From a virus, in IMG/VR virus record IMGVR_UViG_3300036790_000209, positions 1 through 51,261 of that record: 51,261 nt of DNA. One strand, given 5' to 3'. This document shows, piece by piece, positions 20,043-28,459 of the stretch. The notes below the pieces were generated by a model, which had not been told where the DNA came from, did not search any database, and saw only the letters and a list, made by a program, of their open reading frames with translations. The translations under genes were made by a program, and so were the position numbers. How positions within the stretch are numbered: the first letter of the stretch is position 1; each line of letters opens with the position of its first letter.

Positions 20043-20266
20043 CTCGTGAACTCACCCCCGTCGAAGTCGATAACCTTCCCTCTAAGGTCTTGATGGCGAT
20101 CGGACGAGGCCAATGGAACGACCGGTCCAGTACTCGCTTCAGCTTACTTGTCGGCCAGATGCGCCGTGACAATGCGCGAATCCATACCACTCTCTGCTAC
20201 CTCCATGGACTGGCATCTCTCGACTCCGAGGACATCGATATCCTACGCGGGTTGCTTACCTTATGA
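20039..20266 (+). CDS. Hypothetical protein before the terminase, 75 aa, TTG start
   Basis: The TTG start overlaps the upstream TGA stop, with AAGG seven bases before. The product begins MTRELTPVEVDNLPSKVLMA and has a helical C-terminus (TTLCYLHGLASLDSEDIDIL). Its stop overlaps the terminase start by four bases. It could be a small packaging protein; no family recognised. Confidence 0.55.
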   Translation: MTRELTPVEVDNLPSKVLMAIGRGQWNDRSSTRFSLLVGQMRRDNARIHTTLCYLHGLASLDSEDIDILRGLLTL

Positions 20267-21996
20267 ACCTCGCGCGGGCCGAACAACTCCTCGCCAAACT
20301 CCCGGTAAAAGACCGCGACTCGGGCTTGATCGTCCCTTTTGTCTTCAACGCGAACCAGCAGATATTCATGGGCCGTCTCAAACGTCAATATGCCTCGATC
20401 GGCATGGTCCGTGCGATCGTACTCAAAGCCCGCCGCGTGGGCATCAGCTCAGCCAGCGACGGTCTATTAGTCCCTCACTGTCTCAGCCGCGCGCAAGCCC
20501 ATGCGAAAATCGTCGCCCACCGCGCGGACACCGCAGAGGGCCTTTTTCGTGTTCCCCGCGACTTGGCTCGCGCCCTCCCCTTCCCAGTCGGTGAAGTTAT
20601 GACCCGAAAAATTATCTTCCACCACCCGCAAGGCCATAGTGTCATGGACATCGCAACCGCGGGAGCCGTGAGCGGTGGGCGCGGCTTGACTCTCTCGGCC
20701 CTGCACCTCTCCGAGGCCGCCCAGTTTACCGGCGAAGACAGCTTTCTCAGCCTGCTTCCTGCGGTGCAAAATGGCCCCGGCTCGATGGTTTTCGTCGAAT
20801 CGACGGCCTTTGGCCGGGTAGGCGTGGGTCGCGCGTTTTATGAGTTCTGGACCAACAGCGTTAAGGGTAAGACCGGCTACATCCCCATCTTCCTCTCTTG
20901 GCTGGACGACCCAGCTTGTATCCGCGACCCCGCCGAAGCGGTTGACGCCCCCATGAACGACATCGAGAAGACTCTCATGGGCCGACCCTTCCGCGCCACC
21001 AAGTCCCAAGTTGCTTGGTTTCGTCACACCCTCGAATCTCAGTGTCAGGGCCTCTTGCCTAAGATGATGCAGGAATATCCTCACACCCCCGAGGTCGCCT
21101 TCGTATCGAGCGGCGACCCAGCCTTCACCGAGGAAGAAATAGCCTACGTCCGCTCGACCATCGAGCCCCCGCACATCGTCGGCCACATCGACTTAGTCGA
21201 TGGCAAGCCGGGGATGGTTAAAGCCCGCCAAGGGAGCCTGCTCATCTGGGAACTCCCTCAGCCGGGCCACCACTACTACATCGGTGCCGACGCTGCAACC
21301 GGCATCGAAGATGGTGACTTTGCCGCCTACTGCGTACTCGACGGCACAACCGGCCATCTAGTAGCCCGCTACGCCGAGCGAGTTCACCCAGAGCACCTGG
21401 CGCGCCAACTGTGGCTCGCCGGGACATTTTACCACCAAGCCAAAATAAACATCGAACTCACCGGCCACCTCGGTCGCGTGATCCAGCGCATCCTCAGGGA
21501 CGACTACCGCTACTGGAATCTCTACGGTTGGAAAGGCAAAGACGATCGCCTGCCTTCCCCCAACAGCAGCAATGGTCCCCGCGCCGGAGGTTGGGAAACC
21601 ACTCCGAACTCCCGCCGCCTCCTGTTCGATACCTTCCGCACCTGCCTGCGAGCAGGCATTCGTGGCGACGAGGCCGACGGCATCGAAGTCCCCGACGAGG
21701 CCATCATCGAGCAGATGGACTTAGCTACCCTCACCGAAGGCATGAGTTGGGAAGTCGAACGCGGACACGACGACATCCTATTTTCCTGTATGTTATCCGT
21801 GATTACTTTCGTTCAATACCCGCCACCCAGAGTCGGCCGCCGTAGCCGTAGGCCCGACCCCGAACAGGCCGACAGGACGAATGGCCTGCCGATGCTGGTC
21901 AAAAACGAACTCCCCATCTCGCTTGGTGACCACCTTCGTCAACTCGAACGCCAGATGAAGCGTGCTGGCAAGCCCGAATCGTTAGATGGAATATAA
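20263..21996 (+). CDS. Terminase large subunit, 577 aa
   Basis: The ATPase half has a Walker A-like KARRVGIS (residues 55-62) and a Walker B with catalytic Glu in SALHLSE (E151). The nuclease half has an RNase H-like active site: D343 in YYIGADAATG, E398 in INIELTG, and Asp in HDDILFS (about 503-504). The protein pumps DNA into the procapsid using ATP and cuts concatemers. Length is typical. It directly precedes the portal region and overlaps the upstream gene by ATGA. Confidence 0.93.
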   Translation: MNLARAEQLLAKLPVKDRDSGLIVPFVFNANQQIFMGRLKRQYASIGMVRAIVLKARRVGISSASDGLLVPHCLSRAQAHAKIVAHRADTAEGLFRVPRDLARALPFPVGEVMTRKIIFHHPQGHSVMDIATAGAVSGGRGLTLSALHLSEAAQFTGEDSFLSLLPAVQNGPGSMVFVESTAFGRVGVGRAFYEFWTNSVKGKTGYIPIFLSWLDDPACIRDPAEAVDAPMNDIEKTLMGRPFRATKSQVAWFRHTLESQCQGLLPKMMQEYPHTPEVAFVSSGDPAFTEEEIAYVRSTIEPPHIVGHIDLVDGKPGMVKARQGSLLIWELPQPGHHYYIGADAATGIEDGDFAAYCVLDGTTGHLVARYAERVHPEHLARQLWLAGTFYHQAKINIELTGHLGRVIQRILRDDYRYWNLYGWKGKDDRLPSPNSSNGPRAGGWETTPNSRRLLFDTFRTCLRAGIRGDEADGIEVPDEAIIEQMDLATLTEGMSWEVERGHDDILFSCMLSVITFVQYPPPRVGRRSRRPDPEQADRTNGLPMLVKNELPISLGDHLRQLERQMKRAGKPESLDGI

Positions 21997-22008
21997 TGGA
22001 GGAAGTCA

Positions 22009-22395
22009 ATGCCTGCCCACGAACGACGCCCAGATCAGCCCCTTGACGCTTACCTATGCCGCATCCTGTTAGCGATCGCCAAGCAAAATGGCGGCGAGGT
22101 GCGTGTCAAGGAAGACGCGATAGAGATTGACACGCGGCAACTGCTCGTGAGAGATTTCGATTCAGCCACGGGTGAAATCATTTTTAGAGTGGCAAGCCGC
22201 TATGCGGAACCGATTTGGGTTGAGCCGGTTCAATCCGCCTGGACCATTCCCTTCGAGGAACGCGCCCGCCAACTCGGCCTAGCCGAGCCGTCGCGTTCCC
22301 ACATCCCGACCGATGAAGAACTCGCGGCCAAGGAGCAACAACGCAACCTGAGACGCCAAACTCGCCCGATAGCCCCACCGACTCCGACCGCTTAA
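22009..22395 (+). CDS. Hypothetical protein, 128 aa
   Basis: The ribosome binding site GGAGGAAG is seven bases from ATG. An N-terminal helix (LDAYLCRILLAIAKQNGGEV) precedes a beta-rich region (IEIDTRQLLVRDFDSATGEI) and a charged Gln/Arg tail. It lies between terminase and portal. No family recognised; a packaging or portal accessory is possible by position. Confidence 0.7.
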   Translation: MPAHERRPDQPLDAYLCRILLAIAKQNGGEVRVKEDAIEIDTRQLLVRDFDSATGEIIFRVASRYAEPIWVEPVQSAWTIPFEERARQLGLAEPSRSHIPTDEELAAKEQQRNLRRQTRPIAPPTPTA

Positions 22396-22415
22396 CCGCT
22401 AAAGACATCCAGCGG

Positions 22416-22679
22416 ATGATCGGTGAGGAATTCGTGCGTCTACGCAAGGAATCCCGCGCTGGAGCTTGGTCCGCCCTGCAAGAAAAACTCATGCTCAACT
22501 TTGGCGTGCTGGTGCCCGAGGCGGCCTCCATGACCGACTTCTTCAAACTGTCGATGGCCATCGAGGACTTCTTGCGTACCGAACAGGGCAGCGAATCCTT
22601 GCACCCCATCGAAGCCCTGGCGAAGTTTCTCAACGAACCCATCCCTGTCGAGCCCGACGACAACGAGGTCATCCAGTGA
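22416..22679 (+). CDS. Hypothetical protein before the portal, 87 aa
   Basis: MIGEEFVRLRKESRAGAWSA is followed by helices with a conserved-looking FKLSMAIEDFLRT. The same frame stays open for about 30 codons upstream (ending SDRLTAKDIQR) and looks protein-like, but has no ATG, GTG or TTG; a -1 frameshift from the preceding gene would enter it. The stop overlaps the portal GTG start. Confidence 0.6.
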   Translation: MIGEEFVRLRKESRAGAWSALQEKLMLNFGVLVPEAASMTDFFKLSMAIEDFLRTEQGSESLHPIEALAKFLNEPIPVEPDDNEVIQ

Positions 22680-24388
22680 GCCGACGAATCCGTTATTCAG
22701 CCGCCTCCGTTGCCCGCCGCGAGGCCCAACAAGACCCCGACCTTCGGCTAATCGCCCAACTTGACGCTCTCCAAGACGCCGCCGATCAAGAACGCGATCG
22801 CCGCCTCGGTGCCGGGTGGTTTGACGAAGTGCGCTCTTTCTACAACATCGACCCGGCGACCTATAGCGCCCCTACCTTCCGCCCGCGCATCGTGATCCCT
22901 GAACTTCAAGTCTTAATGCTTAACGAGGCGACCGATTTATCCGACTCCATCCCCAAAATCTATATTACTCACAAGACCGATCGCGAGAAGGATCGCGAGA
23001 AAGCCTATCAGGAAAACTGGCGCTCCTCCTTCTACAACAACCGCATCCTCGAAGCGGAAATCTGGGCGCTGTTTGGCGGTACCGGCTTCATCCAAGTAGG
23101 TTTCGACCCCCACGCCCGCCTTGGCAAAGGGGAAGTCTACATTGAATCCCGCGACCCTGATACCGTCCACCCCGACCCCGGCACAAAAGACTGGAAGCGT
23201 TGGGCTTACGTTCAATTCGACGACCGCATGTATATCGACGAGGTTCGCTCTCGGTGGCCCGACACCGGCTATAAAGTCATCCCCCGCCGTGGCCCCGCTC
23301 CGGGACTTGCAGGTGCGGCAGGCACCCTTGGTAACGGCCTCCAAATGCCTCCCGGCCCGATGTCGATCGGTCCCGGCATGGTTTCCAAACTGATCGCAGC
23401 CGATTCAATCGTGGGTGTCCGGCATACTTTCATTCGCGACTACACGGTTGAGGAAATCCCCAAGGATGAACGCGAGCGAATGCGTGAAGCCCTGGACCCT
23501 TTGGTTGCCATCCCCGGTTACAAACGCATGTATCCAAACGGCCGCTGGATCGTTGACTGCGAAGGGATTATACTATCGGATGGCCCGAATCCCTTCCCCC
23601 TGGGCTTATTCCCGATCATCCCCTACCGGGCCATGCCTTCGCTTGGCTGGTTCTGGGGCATCCCGCCGATCCGCTACACGCGCACTTTGCAACAGATCGC
23701 CGAGCGGATGTATACGCAAACTTTCGAAAACGCCGTGCGCCTAAACAACGGTATCTGGTTCATCGACGAATCGACCGGACTCGACGCGGACTCCTTCGGC
23801 GGCCTCCCGGCGGAAATCACGGTGATCCATGCGAACTCCCGCATCCCCGAAGTCCGCTGGCCCGCTCCCATGCCCTCTCAAATGATCCAATTCCCAAGCT
23901 CCCTACTCGACCTCCAGCGCAGACTCCAGGGCCACAGCGCAGCGCGTTCCGGCAACACTTCTCCCGGCAACCAGTCGGCCGACCTATACGACTCAACAAT
24001 TTACCAGGCTCAGTTCCTTACCCGCTTGCGTTCCCGATTAATGTCCGAACCCACTCAGGCGACCGCCGAAATGGTCTTCTACACCATGTGCCGCTTCTAC
24101 AAAGATGGCGCCGCCTTCGCGGGCATCGATGGCGGCGATGTCAAGTGGTCCAAATGGGAAGCCATGGATGAAGACCTTGACGCCTATACCGTGATCCTCG
24201 ACCCAGGATCGCTCAAACCAGTATCGATGTCAGCCCTCCGCTCACTCGCAGTCGAACTCTTGAAAGTAGGACTCCCCATTAAATACGCCCTCGAATGGAT
24301 GGACGTTCCCGAGGCTGACGAGATCGCGCAGGAAGTCCAACAGAACCTAGAGCTTAGCGCCCTTTCGAAAGTGAAGCGCCCCCGATGA
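22676..24388 (+). CDS. Portal protein, 570 aa, GTG start
   Basis: The GTG at 22676 overlaps the upstream stop, with GAGG eight bases before; a longer frame would cover the preceding gene. Length, position after the terminase, and segments such as GFIQVGFDPHARLGKGEVYI and GLFPIIPYRAMPSLGWFWGI are typical of podoviral portal or head-tail connector proteins, which assemble as a dodecameric ring. The C-terminal helix carries MDVPEADEIAQEVQQNLEL. The next gene overlaps by ATGA. Confidence 0.85.
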   Translation: MSRRIRYSAASVARREAQQDPDLRLIAQLDALQDAADQERDRRLGAGWFDEVRSFYNIDPATYSAPTFRPRIVIPELQVLMLNEATDLSDSIPKIYITHKTDREKDREKAYQENWRSSFYNNRILEAEIWALFGGTGFIQVGFDPHARLGKGEVYIESRDPDTVHPDPGTKDWKRWAYVQFDDRMYIDEVRSRWPDTGYKVIPRRGPAPGLAGAAGTLGNGLQMPPGPMSIGPGMVSKLIAADSIVGVRHTFIRDYTVEEIPKDERERMREALDPLVAIPGYKRMYPNGRWIVDCEGIILSDGPNPFPLGLFPIIPYRAMPSLGWFWGIPPIRYTRTLQQIAERMYTQTFENAVRLNNGIWFIDESTGLDADSFGGLPAEITVIHANSRIPEVRWPAPMPSQMIQFPSSLLDLQRRLQGHSAARSGNTSPGNQSADLYDSTIYQAQFLTRLRSRLMSEPTQATAEMVFYTMCRFYKDGAAFAGIDGGDVKWSKWEAMDEDLDAYTVILDPGSLKPVSMSALRSLAVELLKVGLPIKYALEWMDVPEADEIAQEVQQNLELSALSKVKRPR

Positions 24389-24615
24389 ACACTCAATCGA
24401 TCCAACTCCCTTGGGAAGCCGATCCTGCTACCCATTGGTATAATCTCTACGACTTCTCGCAAAAATGGCGTCGTACAACCCGCTGTGTCCGCCGCTGGTG
24501 CGCCGATGGCACTCTCGTCCGCTGGGGCTATCGCGTCTATAAAGACCCCCAGGAACGCTGGTGGATTGGCGAACGTAGCGGAAACACCGGACACTCCGAC
24601 ACTATTCCGTCCTGA
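24385..24615 (+). CDS. Winged-helix-like small protein, 76 aa
   Basis: The middle (YDFSQKWRRTTRCVRRWCAD, then GTLVRWGYRVYKD) resembles an excisionase/MerR-type DNA-reading helix and wing. It is coupled to the portal gene by a four-base overlap. A DNA-binding role during late expression or packaging is possible; no family assigned. Confidence 0.6.
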   Translation: MNTQSIQLPWEADPATHWYNLYDFSQKWRRTTRCVRRWCADGTLVRWGYRVYKDPQERWWIGERSGNTGHSDTIPS

Positions 24616-24655
24616 CATATTGACATCCCTCCCCTTCTAACCTCACAGTCCCCCT

Positions 24656-24883
24656 GTGATCGCTACACGCTACGAACTGATGCGCATGGAGTCTCACGGT
24701 GAGTGGTGGCTTGCTCAACTCGCCGTCTCCGGCACTCCTACCGAACCCTTCTGGGTTCACAAGTCCGTCCGTGACGATCCTCGCTACCACACCGAGGACG
24801 GCTTCATGGTTTATCTGTGTAGCTCCGCCGACTCCATGCTCGAACAGTTCGGCGACGCTCGAAAGGCTACCTATGCGGCATAA
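24656..24883 (+). CDS. Hypothetical protein, 75 aa
   Basis: The GTG start is used because it precedes the protein-like MIATRYELMRMESHGEWWLA; no clear ribosome binding site is present, and an ATG eight codons later is possible. The sequence PTEPFWVHKSVRDDPRYHTE and a short helical end suggest a small alpha/beta fold. Unknown. Confidence 0.55.
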   Translation: MIATRYELMRMESHGEWWLAQLAVSGTPTEPFWVHKSVRDDPRYHTEDGFMVYLCSSADSMLEQFGDARKATYAA

Positions 24884-25004
24884 GCGCGACAAGGAACCAA
24901 TGAACGACGAGGGAATGGATTCCCCGATGTTTGCCGGTCGCAAAAGCAAGCGAGGCGGCGGGCGCAAGAAGTCCCGCAAAAGTCATCGCAAAGGAATGCG
25001 TTAA
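24873..25004 (+). CDS. Small Lys/Arg-rich protein, 43 aa
   Basis: MRHKRDKEPMNDEGMDSPMF is followed by a tail of almost only Lys, Arg, Gly, Ser and His. AAAGG lies seven bases before this start; an alternative ATG at 24900 has AAGGA. Several short basic proteins occur in this late block and may bind packaged DNA or membranes. It overlaps the previous gene by 11 bases. Confidence 0.5.
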   Translation: MRHKRDKEPMNDEGMDSPMFAGRKSKRGGGRKKSRKSHRKGMR

Positions 25005-25022
25005 TAACCACCCGATTTTACC

Positions 25023-25076
25023 CGGTGGGGCTCTCCCCAGAGAATCTATCCTGGGTACCCACCGAGAAAGGAGAGC
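25023..25076 (+). promoter_or_regulatory. Switch-like RNA fold controlling the ribosome binding site of a 16-aa gene
   Basis: Fold 1 pairs GGGCTCTCC (25028-25036) with GGAGAGCCC (25070-25078), burying the ribosome binding site GGAGAG; CCAG/CTGG extends it inside. Fold 2 pairs CGGTGGG (25023-25029) with CCCACCG (25058-25064) and leaves that site free. The segments interleave as A-B-A'-B', so they are alternatives or a pseudoknot. This is the layout of a translational riboswitch or thermometer. Confidence 0.55.
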
Positions 25077-25082
25077 CCGATT

Positions 25083-25133
25083 ATGGCGCGTGGACGACAT
25101 CGCAAACACAGTCGCAAGGGTCACCGGAAGTAG
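25083..25133 (+). CDS. Very small basic peptide, 16 aa
   Basis: MARGRHRKHSRKGHRK: 12 of 16 residues are Arg, Lys or His. GGAGAG lies seven bases upstream, inside the switch-like fold. Its similarity in composition to the end of the preceding protein (KSHRKGMR) suggests a related role or a duplication. It would be missed by any length cut-off. Confidence 0.45.
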   Translation: MARGRHRKHSRKGHRK

Positions 25134-25174
25134 TTCCGGGACCGCTCGCGATTGACAAATAACCGAGCCTGGAG

Positions 25175-25206
25175 GGGGAGCTGGCGCGAACTGGCTCCCC
25201 TACTTT
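25175..25206 (+). terminator. Possible terminator after the portal subregion
   Basis: GGGGAGC (25175-25181) and GCTCCCC (25194-25200) form a 7-bp GC-rich stem with a 12-base loop, followed by TACTTTAG. It could partially terminate or attenuate transcription before the scaffold/capsid genes. Confidence 0.4.
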
Positions 25207-25221
25207 AGCGGGGAGGAAGCA

Positions 25222-25443
25222 ATGGCACGACGGTCTAAAGACGCAAAGACGCCTGAATCGCGCGACCAAGACAACTGGCGCGACCTGCGTATCACGCATC
25301 AAGAGGGACCGCCTCCACGCCGTTTCGCCTCTCCCATGATGGAACCCATGACGCCCATCCAGCATGGCACCTTCGACGCAGTAACCGGGTTATCCGAACC
25401 GGAAGACTCACTCGGTTTCACCCCGCGACGCAACAAACGATAG
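25222..25443 (+). CDS. Hypothetical protein, 73 aa
   Basis: The ribosome binding site GGGGAGGAAG is strong. The protein is polar, Pro/Arg/Glu-rich and probably disordered (MARRSKDAKTPESRDQDNWR). It ends FTPRRNKR. It lies between the portal and scaffold genes; small disordered proteins here may assist assembly. No family recognised. Confidence 0.65.
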   Translation: MARRSKDAKTPESRDQDNWRDLRITHQEGPPPRRFASPMMEPMTPIQHGTFDAVTGLSEPEDSLGFTPRRNKR

Positions 25444-25453
25444 GAGACCTGAA

Positions 25454-25657
25454 ATGGCAAAGTCCCGCAAAAGCGGTTGGCCTGAAAAGAATCCTGAAAC
25501 CGGCGCATTCCCGGCCTTGACTACCCCTCTTTCCACCACCGAACCTTCGGGCGACCCGCGCCCCGGCTTCAACAAGACCGTTCCCGACAACGCCGAGCCC
25601 GGCAATCCTGTCGGCTACTCCGGCATGGAACGCGGCGGCCGAAAAGGACGGAAGTAA
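25454..25657 (+). CDS. Hypothetical protein, 67 aa
   Basis: AGGAG precedes the ATG. The sequence is Pro/Gly-rich and basic at both ends (MAKSRKSGWPEKNPETGAFP; ending RGGRKGRK), predicted disordered. It follows a similar polar protein, and the two may be divergent copies or a virion-assembly pair. Confidence 0.65.
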   Translation: MAKSRKSGWPEKNPETGAFPALTTPLSTTEPSGDPRPGFNKTVPDNAEPGNPVGYSGMERGGRKGRK

Positions 25658-25663
25658 ACTCCC

Positions 25664-26089
25664 TTGGCAACCGCCCCCAACCCGCTAGTCACCGCCATTC
25701 AGAGCCGCCTCGCGCAAATGCAGGGCGGCGGCGAGCCAGGTGCGCCCATGGCTCCCGGTTCGAATGGAGGGGGTGGGAATAGCTCCGGTGTGGGGGCGCA
25801 ACTCTCCCAGCAATCCGCCGAACTCCATGGTGCCGACCCTGGCTTGTTGATGAAGCAGGTACAGAAGATTCGCGATGCAGTCGGAGTGATGTTCATTCAA
25901 ACTTTCCAGTCCATGCCTAACGCGGCCGGGCATCTCTCAAAAGCCCTTGCCCCGCTCGACCGCGCCCTGAAAGAAATCCAAAACGCTGCCCAAGTCGCAA
26001 GCGCCGTCCGCCCGCCGGTAGGCTTCTCGCTTGCCCAACAGGGACCGGCCGGACCATCCGGCCCTTCGTCCCAGAGCCCAGTATCTTAG
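25664..26089 (+). CDS. Hypothetical assembly-region protein, 141 aa, TTG start
   Basis: The TTG start lies six bases after the previous stop. The N-terminal helix (NPLVTAIQSRLAQMQGGGEP) and a middle helix (LLMKQVQKIRDAVGVMFIQ, ALAPLDRALKEIQNAAQ) are joined by Gly/Pro-rich linkers. Composition suggests an elongated helical accessory protein, perhaps interacting with the scaffold, whose gene follows 11 bases later. Confidence 0.65.
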   Translation: MATAPNPLVTAIQSRLAQMQGGGEPGAPMAPGSNGGGGNSSGVGAQLSQQSAELHGADPGLLMKQVQKIRDAVGVMFIQTFQSMPNAAGHLSKALAPLDRALKEIQNAAQVASAVRPPVGFSLAQQGPAGPSGPSSQSPVS

Positions 26090-26100
26090 GAGCCTAGACA

Positions 26101-26898
26101 ATGCCCACACTCGACGAACTGTTGACCGACACCGCCCTCACCGATGACATCAAGATCACTCTGCCTGGAGGAAAGGAAGTCACTGTAGGCGCCCTGCGCA
26201 CCTTTGCCACCCAGCAGAAAGAAATCGCCACCGCCGCCCAACGTGAATATGAAGCCAAGCGCAAAGAGTCCGACGCCGCTAAGGCCAGAGCGGAAGCCCT
26301 CGCCAAGGACGCTCTGCAACTTTGGGAAGCCGCTGATAAGCGCAGAGCCAGCCCGAGCGAGGCCGCTCCCAATCCCAACGAGCCGGACTGGGATAACGAC
26401 CCTGTCTACCGTCCCATCGGCCAACGCCTGACGAAGCTCGAAAAGGAAGTTCTAGCCGCGCAGCAAGCCGAAATCAAGCAGCTCAGCTCGGCTCTGGCGG
26501 AAGGCTTCAAATTTGTCACCGAGGACTACAACCAGCGTCGCTGGGACGCCCTCCCGAAAGATCAACGCCCCAAGGATAAGACCTGGCGCGATTTCATGGA
26601 GTCCGCCAAGACGCAAAACATCCGCGACTCTTATGGCCTATTCGACCCGATCGAAGCTTACACCCGCTCGACCTCCGACGACCGGCGCGCCGCCGATATC
26701 AAAGCCGCCGAAGCGCGTGGTGCCAAAGCCGCCGAGGAGCGCTTGAAGCAAACCATGATCCCGCGCCCCGGTTCAACTCCGCAGGCTTCTTCAAAGCGCG
26801 AGCCCGCTCCTTTCAAAGACCTGAGCGAAGCGCTAAACGCGGCCAAGATGGACCCGGAAATTTTACGAATTGCGAACGGCGAGGATGCACTCGCCTAA
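26101..26898 (+). CDS. Capsid scaffolding protein, 265 aa
   Basis: Highly charged and helical, with a long coiled coil around residues 35-80 (REYEAKRKESDAAKARAEAL) and another near 110-135. The C-terminus includes a basic helix. Position directly before the major capsid gene, length, and Lys/Glu/Ala richness fit podoviral scaffold proteins that guide procapsid assembly and are later released or cleaved. Confidence 0.8.
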   Translation: MPTLDELLTDTALTDDIKITLPGGKEVTVGALRTFATQQKEIATAAQREYEAKRKESDAAKARAEALAKDALQLWEAADKRRASPSEAAPNPNEPDWDNDPVYRPIGQRLTKLEKEVLAAQQAEIKQLSSALAEGFKFVTEDYNQRRWDALPKDQRPKDKTWRDFMESAKTQNIRDSYGLFDPIEAYTRSTSDDRRAADIKAAEARGAKAAEERLKQTMIPRPGSTPQASSKREPAPFKDLSEALNAAKMDPEILRIANGEDALA

Positions 26899-26919
26899 CT
26901 TCGTCACTAGGAGACTCAA

Positions 26920-27903
26920 ATGGCTTTCGGCACAATCGGAACTGGAGTTAGTCAGCCTTCAGCACAGTTAGTCGGTACGCTGAACGCCATTACCCAGAAG
27001 TATATTTATCCCACGATCGGCGATCAGGTCTTCGTCCCCTCCCCTCTATTCTGGGGCTTGACGAAGCGCGGTAAGGACATTCGCGAGGGCGCTGAGATTG
27101 TTTACCCCTTGGCGACCGCCGAGGAAATGACCGGCGGCTCCTACTACGGCGACCAGCTCCTCAACACCACCGTAGTGGATACCATTCAGCCTGCAAACCA
27201 GGTATGGCGTCCTTACTATCAATCCATAGCGGTCCCGGTTACCGACATCATCCTGGGGCGAGGCGGCCCGATGGGCCTCGACCTCGTGCGCTCCAAGATG
27301 GAAATCGGCGCGGGTTCCTTCCTCCAGAAGCTCTGCCGCGCCCTGTGGCACACCTCTCCGCAGAACACCTCGACCGATATCGACGACTTGACTTCTTGGG
27401 TGGCCGACACTTCGAATACCATCGCAGGTATCAACCGCTCGACCTCGACCTTCTGGCAACCAGCGGCTCCAGTTACCGGCGGAGCCGCCGCGCTGTCCCC
27501 GGCGGTCTTCGAAACGGCCTACCAGTCGATTGTCTACGGTTATGACGAGCCCGACCTCTGCGTGATGGACAACGAGCGTTACGGGGCCTTCAAAAATAAC
27601 TACACTCAGTTGATCCGCTATATGGACTTAGAACAGGACGACACCGCTCTCCAGGCCGGGTTCCGCTACCACTTCGTGGTCAACAACGCGGTCATCATGG
27701 CCGACCGTTACACCCCGGCGCAAACCGCTTACATCCTGAACTCCAAATATATCTTCCCGATCTTCAACGCCAACGACTACTTCAAGATCGACCCGTGGAT
27801 GCAGCCGTCGAATCAGCGCGTGGTGGTCTCGAAGATTTATCTTACTTGGCAACTCGCTTGCATCAGCCCGCGCATGAACGTGGAAATTTACGACCTGCAA
27901 TAA
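26920..27903 (+). CDS. Major capsid protein (HK97-type fold expected), 327 aa
   Basis: The N-arm (MAFGTIGTGVSQPSAQLVGT) is followed by an E-loop-like segment rich in Gly and Tyr (AEEMTGGSYYGDQLLNTTVV), a long spine helix (LVRSKMEIGAGSFLQKLCRA) and a beta-rich P/A-domain end (WQLACISPRMNVEIYDL). The gene directly follows the scaffold and is followed by a decoration-type protein and a strong terminator, the usual arrangement. No protease gene is seen, consistent with podoviruses lacking prohead protease. Confidence 0.88.
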   Translation: MAFGTIGTGVSQPSAQLVGTLNAITQKYIYPTIGDQVFVPSPLFWGLTKRGKDIREGAEIVYPLATAEEMTGGSYYGDQLLNTTVVDTIQPANQVWRPYYQSIAVPVTDIILGRGGPMGLDLVRSKMEIGAGSFLQKLCRALWHTSPQNTSTDIDDLTSWVADTSNTIAGINRSTSTFWQPAAPVTGGAAALSPAVFETAYQSIVYGYDEPDLCVMDNERYGAFKNNYTQLIRYMDLEQDDTALQAGFRYHFVVNNAVIMADRYTPAQTAYILNSKYIFPIFNANDYFKIDPWMQPSNQRVVVSKIYLTWQLACISPRMNVEIYDLQ

Positions 27904-27915
27904 AGGAGACCGACA

Positions 27916-28347
27916 GTGAGTATCGTCAACTCAATTCAACGTATTATGGCAGGTTACGGGGCCGGTGCCGGTCTCAGCCAAGCGGTAACCCCCGGTGGAT
28001 ACGCCACCGCCAACGCTGTAGCCCTATCGACTACCTCTCCGGTGACCACCGCCGTCGCTCTAGGCACTCAAGGCTACACCAACGGCTTGATCCGAGTGAA
28101 GATTTATCATGGCGGGGGCACCTCGCCGACCGTCGAACTTCAAATCACGGTAACCGACGGCACCAACACCTACACGGTCTTGTTGCCTACCACAGCCTTC
28201 GCGGTGCCCGCCGGGGCCAACAGCGGTATCGACATTGTCGTCGATGTGAATGTGGACATCGAGATCGCTACCGTGGACATCATCACCACCTTGGGGGGCA
28301 CCACGCCGACCGCGAGCATGGACTACGAAATCGATCTTAACCCGTAG
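27916..28347 (+). CDS. Capsid decoration-type beta protein, 143 aa, GTG start
   Basis: AAAGGAG precedes the GTG. After an Ala/Gly-rich N-terminus the protein is nearly all beta (GLIRVKIYHGGGTSPTVELQ, YTVLLPTTAFAVPAG, IDIVVDVNVDIEIATVDII), like a small jelly-roll or Ig-like head decoration protein. Position immediately after the major capsid gene supports this. A fibre-base protein is the alternative. Confidence 0.6.
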   Translation: MSIVNSIQRIMAGYGAGAGLSQAVTPGGYATANAVALSTTSPVTTAVALGTQGYTNGLIRVKIYHGGGTSPTVELQITVTDGTNTYTVLLPTTAFAVPAGANSGIDIVVDVNVDIEIATVDIITTLGGTTPTASMDYEIDLNP

Positions 28348-28400
28348 GAATAAAAGAGTTCGCAGTAAACAATGTTGTTGGCTGTTCGCGTCAGTGGGCC

Positions 28401-28445
28401 GGGGCAGAGTCGAAGCTGGGCACTTCGGCTTTGCCCCTTCGTTTT
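28401..28445 (+). terminator. Rho-independent terminator after the capsid genes
   Basis: GGGGCAGAGTCGAAG (28401-28415) and CTTCGGCTTTGCCCC (28423-28437) form a 15-bp stem (two wobbles) with a 7-base loop, followed by TTCGTTTT. The best terminator in the window; it likely attenuates transcription so that capsid protein is made in excess over tail proteins. Confidence 0.85.
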
Positions 28446-28459
28446 AGAGGAGTGTACCG

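Noticed and set aside
24620-24660. TTGACA before the gene at 24656 as a promoter
   Set aside because: No -10 hexamer lies at 16-19 bases; the same problem rules out TTGACA at 25152-25157.
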